Below, in pieces: positions 45,822 through 52,173 of a stretch of DNA of 52,173 nucleotides (its first letter is position 1; the number at the start of each line of letters is the position of its first letter). The notes beneath the pieces are model-generated. The model did no database searches. It worked only from the letters and a program-made list of their open reading frames with translations, and was not told where the DNA came from. This DNA is from an uncultured Lactobacillus sp. (GTDB lineage Bacteria > Bacillota > Bacilli > Lactobacillales > Lactobacillaceae), in the NCBI RefSeq assembly GCF_910589175.1, contig NZ_CAJURR010000006.1, forward strand, positions 1 through 52,173, in the 5' to 3' direction. Both the position numbers and the translations under genes were made by a program.

Positions 45822-47921
45822 CTAATTCTCCTTTAATACTTCTGCTTGTACTCTTATTTTACCATCTGATTTTTGATCCCAGTAGACTCCCTGAATTTCA
45901 GGTACAAAGCCTGGGAAACGCTCGATAGCACCTACTAAAACTTCAAAATATTTTTGATCAATATCGCTCCATTTTTCGCCGGGCGCAACAATGAACACGC
46001 CTGGTGGGTAAGGTAAGGCACCTTCAGCAGCAATGCGACCTTTAACATCTTCTAAGTTAACTAATTCACTTTCATTTTTCATAAAGAGATAGTCAGCATG
46101 CTCGGGAGTCATTTGATAATTTTGCATATCTGGTTTCGCAAATAATTCTTGCTGGAGGGTAAAGGTATTATTTCCCCGGTAATATTCATGCATTTCTTGG
46201 CAGAGCTGTTTTAAGGTATAACCTTTGTAGCGATCGCCGTATACTTTAGTTAGCTTAGGGAGCACTTTGTCTAGAGGTGCATCCTCGTTATAATATTGTT
46301 CAAATTCTAAGAATGCATTCAGCAAGATATCTAATTCAGCCTTAGTATCTCCCGGCGTTAATAAGAAAAGAAGAGAATATAGGTCATCTTTTGCACGAAT
46401 AATCCGCTTCTCCATTAAAAATTCTGCAACAACTGGTCCAGGAATACCTATTTCTTCATATTTTGCATTTTTAACATCAATTCCGGGAGTTACAACAGTA
46501 ATTTTTAGAGGATCGATCATGGCCTGACCAGACGCAATTTTGCTAAATCCATGCCACAGATTAGTGGAATCTAAATTCCAGTACTTTTCATTTGTAGCTA
46601 ACTCATCAGTGCTAATATTTTCAAAATTATCAATTACTAGTGGCTTAAATAATTTTGATTTTCTAATTAATTCTTTCCGCCATTCAATTCCTAAGCGTAA
46701 GATTTGATCCCACCATTTTTTATTGCCTTCACCACTAGTTAAATATGAGTTAACGGTGAGTGAGGCATAGAGTGGATAAGAGTAACTTGAGGTAACAAAT
46801 TTAAGATAAGCGTGGTTAAAGTGCTTATGATCAACGTAACGTTTCTGACCTTTAATATGAGCATCCTTTTTCAAAATTTGTGAGGCTTGGCCCATCCCAG
46901 CTTGTTGTTTATGAAGTGATTGAGTTACTAAAATACCCGGATCTTCTGGCCCAAAGTCTAAGTTGAGGGGAGACAGGTGATTCATAATTGGAACAAACTG
47001 TTCGAATCCACCCCAAGCACAATCAAAAAGAATGTAATCGCATAGTTTACCAATTTTATCAATCATCCACTTTGCGTCGTAAAAAAGACCATCATATGTT
47101 TCTGATTGAATGATAGCTAGTCTAAATGGACGCTTAGCTTTAGCTTTTTCAGGGTCAACTTTAGCAATTTCAGCGCGAATTTTTTCTTCACTTAAGAAGT
47201 TAGGATCCATTTCTCCAATTAATCCAAGAGCATTGCGATCAGTTGGAATATATACTGGTTTGGCACCAGTCATTACTAAGGCGCTGTTATAGAGGGATTT
47301 GTGATTATTTCGATCAAAAAGAACTAGGTCATCTTTAGTTAATAGTGCATTTGCACAAATTGAATTTGCACTAGTTGTTCCATTAGTACAGAAATAAACT
47401 TTATCAGCATGATAGGTTTCGGCAGCTTTTTGCTCAGCAGTTAAAGGCGTCCCTTCGTGGGTCATGGTATCGCCTAATTCTGGTACTGTATCACTGGTAT
47501 CCGCAAACATGAGGTTTTTACCAAAGAAACGATTAAATACTACCCCGGCCGGATGTTTTTCGTAATATAAGCCATTATGATGACCGGGTGTAGTAAAACT
47601 AACTGGGCGATCTTCTGCAAAATTGACCAAATCAGATAAAAATCCAGGAACCATTTCTGCTGTATATTGATTTGCGGCATCGATTATTTTATTTTTTTCA
47701 TTATTAGAAATTGTTTCATGTGAAACTTTAATAATAGGAATTCCAAGCCCTGATTTTTTTTGTAAATCTTGAGCAGTTTTAAGACTACTTTTATCAGTCT
47801 CTGCTACAACAATAGCGGCAAGTTCACTAGCTTGAGTTTCATCGTTCAAATTAGTAGTTTGCCATGAATTAAAATCATTATTTTTTAGTTGATTGCTTAA
47901 CGCAATTTTTAGAAAATTCAT
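45822..47921 (-). CDS. odc: Ornithine decarboxylase (class I Orn/Lys/Arg decarboxylase)
   Basis: This 699-residue PLP enzyme converts ornithine to putrescine, consuming a proton and giving acid tolerance. It has the N-terminal wing domain (1-110), the PLP domain with SFTTPGHHNG and the Schiff-base lysine in VTQSLHKQQAGMGQ, and the C-terminal domain. The length equals inducible lactobacillar ornithine decarboxylases. It is divergent from an APC permease, and a parS-like site falls inside its N-terminal coding region (47712-47727). Ornithine rather than lysine is inferred from overall resemblance. Confidence 0.88.
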   Translation of the reverse strand: MNFLKIALSNQLKNNDFNSWQTTNLNDETQASELAAIVVAETDKSSLKTAQDLQKKSGLGIPIIKVSHETISNNEKNKIIDAANQYTAEMVPGFLSDLVNFAEDRPVSFTTPGHHNGLYYEKHPAGVVFNRFFGKNLMFADTSDTVPELGDTMTHEGTPLTAEQKAAETYHADKVYFCTNGTTSANSICANALLTKDDLVLFDRNNHKSLYNSALVMTGAKPVYIPTDRNALGLIGEMDPNFLSEEKIRAEIAKVDPEKAKAKRPFRLAIIQSETYDGLFYDAKWMIDKIGKLCDYILFDCAWGGFEQFVPIMNHLSPLNLDFGPEDPGILVTQSLHKQQAGMGQASQILKKDAHIKGQKRYVDHKHFNHAYLKFVTSSYSYPLYASLTVNSYLTSGEGNKKWWDQILRLGIEWRKELIRKSKLFKPLVIDNFENISTDELATNEKYWNLDSTNLWHGFSKIASGQAMIDPLKITVVTPGIDVKNAKYEEIGIPGPVVAEFLMEKRIIRAKDDLYSLLFLLTPGDTKAELDILLNAFLEFEQYYNEDAPLDKVLPKLTKVYGDRYKGYTLKQLCQEMHEYYRGNNTFTLQQELFAKPDMQNYQMTPEHADYLFMKNESELVNLEDVKGRIAAEGALPYPPGVFIVAPGEKWSDIDQKYFEVLVGAIERFPGFVPEIQGVYWDQKSDGKIRVQAEVLKEN
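47712..47727. other. parS: parS-like site inside the ornithine decarboxylase gene
   Basis: TGTTTCATGTGAAACT is a perfect 14-base palindrome at its core and matches parS at 14 of 16 positions. It lies in coding sequence about 20 kb from oriC. Confidence 0.6.
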
Positions 47922-47961
47922 TTAATCACCTTGTTTTCCTACTATATTTTCTAAAATAGAC

Positions 47962-48016
47962 TTGCAAAAATTTTAGAAATCTTTATAATTTTGTGCGGAC
48001 GTTTTTGTACAAAATT
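47962..48016 (+). promoter_or_regulatory. Promoter and inverted repeat in the odc-permease gap
   Basis: TTGCAA (47962-47967), a 16-base spacer and consensus TATAAT (47984-47989) form a rightward promoter about 170 bases before the permease. AATTTTGT/ACAAAATT (47987-47994 and 48009-48016) overlaps the start region like an operator. Confidence 0.45.
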
Positions 48017-48164
48017 TTATTTGCAAGAACACTACGGCATAAATTATAGCGATTTATAAAGGATTTCTACAAGTGAATTTGAATACTTTAATGATAGTTT
48101 TGAAACCTCCAAACTTAGAAAATAGGATTTAGATAAATATTTTGATTTTGGGGGAATTTAAAAA

Positions 48165-49640
48165 TTGGATAAACCAGATATCTTTAATGATTTAGAACCG
48201 AATAAAAAACATTATATGAGTTGGCCAGTTATTGCGCTGATTGACTTTGTAACGATTATTAGTTTTGAAAATATCTTCTATCCATTTCAAAACCAAGGTC
48301 TTTCAGTTGTAATTTCATGGATCTTTCTTTTATTTACTTATGTTATTCCTTACGCATTAATCAGTAGTCAAATGAGTTTGACTTTTGATAATCAAGATGG
48401 AGGACTTGCTTCCTGGGTAAGAAGAAGTACGAACGATACTTTAGGATATTGGACTTCATGGATGTATTGGGTTCAGAGTGTGCCATATATCGTTGACGTG
48501 TCAAACTCAGTTATTGTGTCTTTTAGTTGGATAATCTTTGGTAACAATAGTTTAGACAAGAAGATGTCAACTTTCTGGTTCGGAATTTTAACTTTTGTGA
48601 TCATTTTGATCTTTATCTTACTTGAAAATAAGTTGCGTAACTCACTAGAAATCCTTTCTTTAATTGGTGGAGGAGCTATGTTCATTATGTCCATGCTTTT
48701 TGTTTTGCTTGCTGCCTGGTCAGTAATGCATGGACATCACATTGCCACTCAGCCATTTAACTGGGGCGCATTTAAGCCATCATTTAGTTTGAATTACTTC
48801 TCAACTACTGGTCTTTTGATCTTTGCAATGTCAGGTGCAGAATTAGCTGCGCCATATGTTCAACAAATGAAGAATCCTAAGCGCGATTTTCCTAAAGCAA
48901 TGTGGATGCTTGCAATTATGACAGGATTCTTGACTATTTTTGGAACCTTAGCACTTGCTATGTTCTTTAACGCTCACAAGATTCCACACGACTTTAAGAT
49001 GAATGGTCCTTACTACGCTTTCCAACTTTTGGGTGAAAGTTTAGGAATGGGTAAAGTCTTGATGTACATTTTCGCAGTTGTTCAAGCTATCTTTATGATG
49101 GCGCAACTTGCTGTATTACTCGATGCTTCAAGTCGTGTATTTGCCGGAGATGTTGGCGAAAAATTCATGCCAAAATGGTTGACCAAGAAGAACAAGAATG
49201 GTCGTCCAATCCACAGTTATACTTTCACTGTAGGGCTCAGCTTATTCTTACTTCTTTTGACTGGTACTTTACCAAACATCAATACTATTTATAACTGGCT
49301 TTTGAACGTTAACGGTATTATTTCACCATATAAGACTTGTTGGGTATTCTTTGCCTTTGTAGCAATGAGAATGCATCAGGATAAATACCACTCTAGTTAT
49401 ATATTTATTAAAAACAAGACTGGTGCATTAACTGTTGGTTTTTGGTGCTTACTCTTTACTTTTGTTTGTGCAACTTTAGGATTTATTCCACAAAACGTTG
49501 CAGTTGGTACAAAAGCATTTACCCATCAATTATGGATGAATATTATCACCGTTGTAGTACTCTTTGGTTTAGGTTTTGTCTTACCATGGCTCCGTAAGAT
49601 TGAACAAAAACGTGAAGAAGAAATGATGGTTGAAGAATAA
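48165..49640 (+). CDS. APC-superfamily amino acid permease/antiporter
   Basis: This 491-residue permease has 12 predicted TM helices, a conserved start MSWPVIALIDFVTIISFENI and a FAMSGAELAAPYVQQMKNPKRDFP segment, as in GadC-like glutamate:GABA antiporters. It starts at TTG 48165 with GGGGGA about 10 bases upstream. Divergence from ornithine decarboxylase suggests ornithine/putrescine exchange, completing a proton-consuming cycle. The substrate is inferred from context. Confidence 0.85.
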   Translation: MDKPDIFNDLEPNKKHYMSWPVIALIDFVTIISFENIFYPFQNQGLSVVISWIFLLFTYVIPYALISSQMSLTFDNQDGGLASWVRRSTNDTLGYWTSWMYWVQSVPYIVDVSNSVIVSFSWIIFGNNSLDKKMSTFWFGILTFVIILIFILLENKLRNSLEILSLIGGGAMFIMSMLFVLLAAWSVMHGHHIATQPFNWGAFKPSFSLNYFSTTGLLIFAMSGAELAAPYVQQMKNPKRDFPKAMWMLAIMTGFLTIFGTLALAMFFNAHKIPHDFKMNGPYYAFQLLGESLGMGKVLMYIFAVVQAIFMMAQLAVLLDASSRVFAGDVGEKFMPKWLTKKNKNGRPIHSYTFTVGLSLFLLLLTGTLPNINTIYNWLLNVNGIISPYKTCWVFFAFVAMRMHQDKYHSSYIFIKNKTGALTVGFWCLLFTFVCATLGFIPQNVAVGTKAFTHQLWMNIITVVVLFGLGFVLPWLRKIEQKREEEMMVEE

Positions 49641-49668
49641 ATTAGATATTTAGAATAACTTATTACTT

Positions 49669-49699
49669 CCGAGATTCAGAAATGAGTCTCGGTTTTTTT
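49669..49699 (+). terminator. Terminator after the permease
   Basis: CCGAGATTCA-GAAA-TGAGTCTCGG (one G-T pair) followed by seven T residues. Confidence 0.88.
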
Positions 49700-50040
49700 G
49701 TACTTCAAAACAGTAAAGGGATAATTAAAATAATAAAAATAACTACAATCTACGGGTAGTTATATAACAAAAATAACTTAAATAAAAAACAAATTAAGTA
49801 AGATAAAGCACTTTAAAATAAATGCCTTGATGAGAAAGTGAAGTTTGAAAATATGTTCTATTAATTCTTTCTACGTATATGATTGGTTGAAGATAGTACT
49901 AGATTATTCCAGATATTATGAAGCACAAATAGTGATTATAATAATCTATTAATAACATCAAAATATTATTATAAATAACATTGAATTAGAAAAAGTGAAG
50001 TGATAACATAACACTTGTAATAATGTAGGAGGGAATAAAG
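49700..50040. promoter_or_regulatory. Intergenic region with promoter of the repeat-protein operon
   Basis: Most of this stretch is AT-rich without a gene. A small hairpin AACTAC/GTAGTT lies near 49740-49763. A promoter is readable at its right end: -35 TTGAAT (49981-49986), 17-base spacer, -10 TAACAT (50004-50009). GTAGGAGGG follows 7 bases before the ATG of the collagen-like gene. Confidence 0.5.
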
Positions 50041-50478
50041 ATGGAGATTAAGAACTGGAAAAAGATAGTTTTTGCTTTAGGTACAGTAATTATCTTAGGT
50101 CAACTTGATGTTTATCATGTAATGGCGAATAGTTTAACCTCAGGTGAAACAGCAAAAACAGCTTCTAAAGCGTCAGTGGCAAAAACAGCTGCTTTAGGTA
50201 AAGTTGCAGAAACTGCTAAAGGCGGAGTAACTGATGGTAACTGGATTATTGTTCCAGGTATCCCAGGAAAACCAGGTATCCCAGGAAAACCAGGTATCCC
50301 AGGTAAGCCTGGAATCCCAGGAAAACCAGGTGTTCCTGGCAAACCCGGCATTCCTGCAAAAGGGTCTCTTGCTGCAACTGCGCCCACAGCAGCTACAGCT
50401 GCGACTGCAGCCACAGCCCCAACGGCAGCTACAGCTGCAACTGCGGCGACGGCTCCGATAGCAATTCAAGTTAAGTAA
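50041..50478 (+). CDS. Secreted collagen-like repeat protein
   Basis: This 145-residue protein has an N-terminal signal peptide ([12 protein letters not shown] core, likely cleavage after VMA at about 28). A polar linker follows, then a Gly-X-Y tract of six hexapeptide units of the type GIPGKP (about residues 73-108) and a tail of Ala/Thr/Pro repeats (TAATAATAP). No sortase motif is present. It may form triple-helical fibres or carry glycans on the Thr-rich tail. Shine-Dalgarno AGGAGGG. It is first in an apparent operon with a glycosyltransferase and a second repeat protein. I know of no defined function. Confidence 0.8.
   Translation: MEIKNWKKIVFALGTVIILGQLDVYHVMANSLTSGETAKTASKASVAKTAALGKVAETAKGGVTDGNWIIVPGIPGKPGIPGKPGIPGKPGIPGKPGVPGKPGIPAKGSLAATAPTAATAATAATAPTAATAATAATAPIAIQVK
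50257..50364 (+). repeat. Collagen-like 18-bp tandem repeat
   Basis: Six 18-base units (last two diverged) encode Gly-Ile/Val-Pro-Gly-Lys-Pro. Silent differences between units show that the repeat is selected at protein level or is not recently expanded in its entirety. Confidence 0.9.
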
Positions 50479-50508
50479 AATGACTTGTTTGTTAGGAAGT
50501 GATCAAAA

Positions 50509-51768
50509 ATAGAGTCTATTATTTTTGATATTTCAGCAACAGGGATTTTTATTTATGTACTTTGGGTTGTTTTATTAATAATATGGGGTAAAAATGCTAA
50601 ATCTTTCTTATCAAAAAATATAAGCAAAATTGATCCTAAGTATCATTTAGTAGTATTAGTTCCCGCGATGAATGAAGAGGCGGTAATTAGTCGAACAATA
50701 AAACAATTTTTAAAAAGTACAGCAGGACTTTCTCAGGTTGAAATGGTAATTATTGATGACGATTCTTCTGATAAAACGTCGTCTATTACTAAGATGGTAA
50801 TAGCTCAAGAAAAAACTGATCGAGTTAAGTTGTTTGAGCGAAAAAAGCCAAATGCACAAATTGGTAAAGGGGAAGCCCTTAATTGGGCCTATAGTCGACT
50901 CATTTCACAGAATAATTATGATCCTCGATACTTGATTATCGAAGTTATGGATGCAGATGCCTACATGACAGCAAAAGGCTATCGAAAGATTTTACAGTAC
51001 TTCTCTGTAGATGAAAATTTAGATCTTTTGCAAACTAGAGTAGGTATGATAAAGATAACTAATTGGCTACATATTTTACAGGATATAGAGTTTGCCTTAA
51101 TTAATGATTGGATTCAAAATACACGAAATATTATCTCTAATGCAGCAGCTTCTGGAAATGGTCAATGTATTCGTGCAAGTGCAGTTGATACTAATCGACC
51201 TTGGGGAAATGCTCTGCTTGAAGATTTTGAATTTAGTACACGTTTTCTTTTGAATGGAAAAAAGACTCTGTATGCTCACGATATCGTGGTATTTCAGGAA
51301 GCCGTAAGTCATCCTCTAGCTTTTATTAGACAACGAAGTAGATGGGTGCAGGGCGGATTAGATTGCTTAGTAAATTATTGGGGAAAAATAATATCTAACA
51401 ACAATCTTAATTTAAGAGCAAAATGTGAAATGACTTTCTACATGATCTTACCAATAATTACGTTAATTACTGGGGCAAGTCACTTGATAGTCCTTGGATT
51501 TGTGAGCGTTAATGCAGAGGGATATTGGCGCTTACTAGTTCTACTGATAAGTATTAACATAATTTGGTGTGGCTACTTGGGATGGAAATATTGGCAATTA
51601 ACATCGTCTAAGCAGTATGGATTAATGGTAAGTATGCTGATATCTTTTCCAATATATAATTTGTTGTTATATATTTCTATAATTATCGCTTTTTATAAGA
51701 AAATACGTGGCAACTCATATTGGGTAAAAACAACTCATGGTGAAGATGAATTAAAGAGGGAAAAATAA
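50509..51768 (+). CDS. Processive-type membrane glycosyltransferase (GT2)
   Basis: This is a GT-A family 2 enzyme of about 419 residues with an N-terminal TM helix (GIFIYVLWVVLLIIWG), nucleotide-sugar motifs LVPAMNEE, IIDDDSSD and DAD (EVMDADAYM), an acceptor ED motif (LLEDFEFS), the processive-type QRSRW and three C-terminal TM helices. It resembles polysaccharide synthases of the BcsA/HasA kind. The TM helix and LVPA motif lie upstream of the first ATG (50668), so the true start is earlier: in frame from the TGA at 50500-50502 the only start-like codon with AGGAAGTG suitably spaced is ATA at 50509, possibly a mutated ATG. Using 50668 would remove the helix and part of the nucleotide-binding fold. 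It lies between the two repeat-protein genes on the same strand. Confidence 0.82.
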   Translation: MESIIFDISATGIFIYVLWVVLLIIWGKNAKSFLSKNISKIDPKYHLVVLVPAMNEEAVISRTIKQFLKSTAGLSQVEMVIIDDDSSDKTSSITKMVIAQEKTDRVKLFERKKPNAQIGKGEALNWAYSRLISQNNYDPRYLIIEVMDADAYMTAKGYRKILQYFSVDENLDLLQTRVGMIKITNWLHILQDIEFALINDWIQNTRNIISNAAASGNGQCIRASAVDTNRPWGNALLEDFEFSTRFLLNGKKTLYAHDIVVFQEAVSHPLAFIRQRSRWVQGGLDCLVNYWGKIISNNNLNLRAKCEMTFYMILPIITLITGASHLIVLGFVSVNAEGYWRLLVLLISINIIWCGYLGWKYWQLTSSKQYGLMVSMLISFPIYNLLLYISIIIAFYKKIRGNSYWVKTTHGEDELKREK

Positions 51769-51769
51769 A

Positions 51770-52173
51770 ATGAAAAAGTATGGATTAGCTCTGACTACAG
51801 CAGCATTATTAATGGCTTTTACCCTAAATACCGGTAAGGCAAAGGCAGCTGAAAATGATAATAACTTACAAAATGAACATAATATAGGCTTAGTTGCAGA
51901 AACAGCTGATGTAAAGGAAACTGCCCCACTTACAGCAAGTATAGCAGGCACGGCCGCTACAGCCTCAACAGCAGGCACGGCCGCTACAGCCTCAACAGCA
52001 GGCACAGCCGCCACCGCTCCAACAGCGGGCACGGCTGCCACAGCTCCGACAGCAGGCACGGCCGCCACAGCTCCAACAGCGGGTACGGCTGCCACAGCCC
52101 CAACAGCAGGCACGGCCGCCACAGCTCCAACAGCGGGTACGGCTGCCACAGCCCCAACAGCAGGCACGGCCGC
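51770..52173 (+). CDS. Secreted Ala/Thr/Gly/Pro repeat protein, cut by window end
   Basis: The ATG at 51770 (GAGGG 9 bases upstream, 2 bases after the glycosyltransferase stop) opens a frame with a signal peptide (LALTTAALLMAFTLNT, cleavage near AKA-A at about 26). A short linker IGLVAETADVKETAP follows, like the linker of the collagen-like protein, and then AGTAATAPT-type 9-residue repeats begin. At least 8.5 units are visible, and no stop occurs before the window edge. Thr-rich repeats are candidate O-glycosylation sites for the neighbouring transferase. The C-terminus and any cell-wall anchor are outside the window. Confidence 0.82.
   Translation, partial: MKKYGLALTTAALLMAFTLNTGKAKAAENDNNLQNEHNIGLVAETADVKETAPLTASIAGTAATASTAGTAATASTAGTAATAPTAGTAATAPTAGTAATAPTAGTAATAPTAGTAATAPTAGTAATAPTAGTA
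51944..52173 (+). repeat. 27-bp tandem repeat with 54-bp higher order
   Basis: About 8.5 units of 27 bases encode AGTAATA-S/P-T. Later units alternate between GCAGGCACGGCC and GCGGGTACGGCT versions, giving a 54-bp period. The G+C content is far above the surroundings. It continues past the window. Confidence 0.92.

Noticed and set aside
50115..50469. Minus-strand frames across the collagen-like gene
   Set aside because: These are shadows of the G+C-rich repeats without ribosome sites; the plus-strand frame has a signal peptide and a strong Shine-Dalgarno.
51751..52167. Long minus-strand open frame coding for PAVGAVAAV repeats
   Set aside because: It is the antisense reading of the 27-bp repeats; the plus-strand frame has a signal peptide, ribosome site and operon context.
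50257..52173. Tandem repeats considered as a CRISPR array
   Set aside because: The repeats are contiguous, in frame and coding, with no unique spacers and no cas genes.

Overview
The window comes from the replication-origin region of a low-G+C lactobacillus, most likely the Lactobacillus gasseri/johnsonii group. The basis is the gene order rpmH-rnpA-yidC-mnmE-mnmG on one side of oriC and dnaA-dnaN-yaaA-recF-gyrB-gyrA-rpsF-ssb-rpsR-gdpP-rplI-dnaB on the other, together with pyruvate oxidase, a class I ornithine decarboxylase and very AT-rich intergenic DNA. The species is inferred from gene content and was not checked by alignment. The origin lies between dnaA and rpmH (about 27.35-27.84 kb). 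Genes to its left run leftward and genes to its right run rightward, so the core genes are transcribed in the direction of replication. Three parS-like palindromes (about 11.3, 36.3 and 47.7 kb) fit an origin domain.

Positions 58-7784 look like a small integrated mobile element of about 7.7 kb in the 3' end of a tRNA-Thr gene. A 17-bp direct repeat with one mismatch marks its ends, and AGTGCA-type repeats just inside both ends could be integrase arm sites. It carries a tyrosine recombinase, an Xis-like protein, an HUH Rep endonuclease, a separate superfamily 3 helicase (together resembling a split Rep of the plasmid CRESS type), a membrane protein, an FtsK/TcpA-like ATPase split at an A7 tract, a small conserved-looking protein, a divergent putative regulator, and a CadC/CadD-type metal resistance pair as cargo. 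A G+C-rich cluster of hairpins upstream of rep is a candidate replication origin.

From 7.9 to 12.3 kb lie a putative glycoside hydrolase, an alpha/beta hydrolase and a ROK fructokinase. From 12.4 to 32.7 kb is the housekeeping origin region. The yaaA gene there has no standard start codon. Next come pyruvate oxidase, 6-phosphogluconate dehydrogenase, a ClC protein and a MutS2-like protein without an Smr domain. From 40 to 48 kb are a frameshifted ABC exporter, a small IscA-like protein, an MFS transporter, a GNAT acetyltransferase behind a 12-codon leader ORF, a PLP enzyme of the methionine gamma-lyase/aluminium-resistance family, ornithine decarboxylase and, divergently, an APC amino-acid permease.

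The right end (49.98 kb to the edge) holds the most unusual system: an apparent operon of a secreted protein with a collagen-like Gly-Ile-Pro-Gly-Lys-Pro tract and an Ala/Thr tail, a processive-type membrane glycosyltransferase whose natural start seems to be a non-standard codon, and a second secreted protein made of 9-residue Ala/Thr/Gly/Pro repeats that runs off the window. A glycosylated or polysaccharide-associated repeat protein at the cell surface is the working inference.
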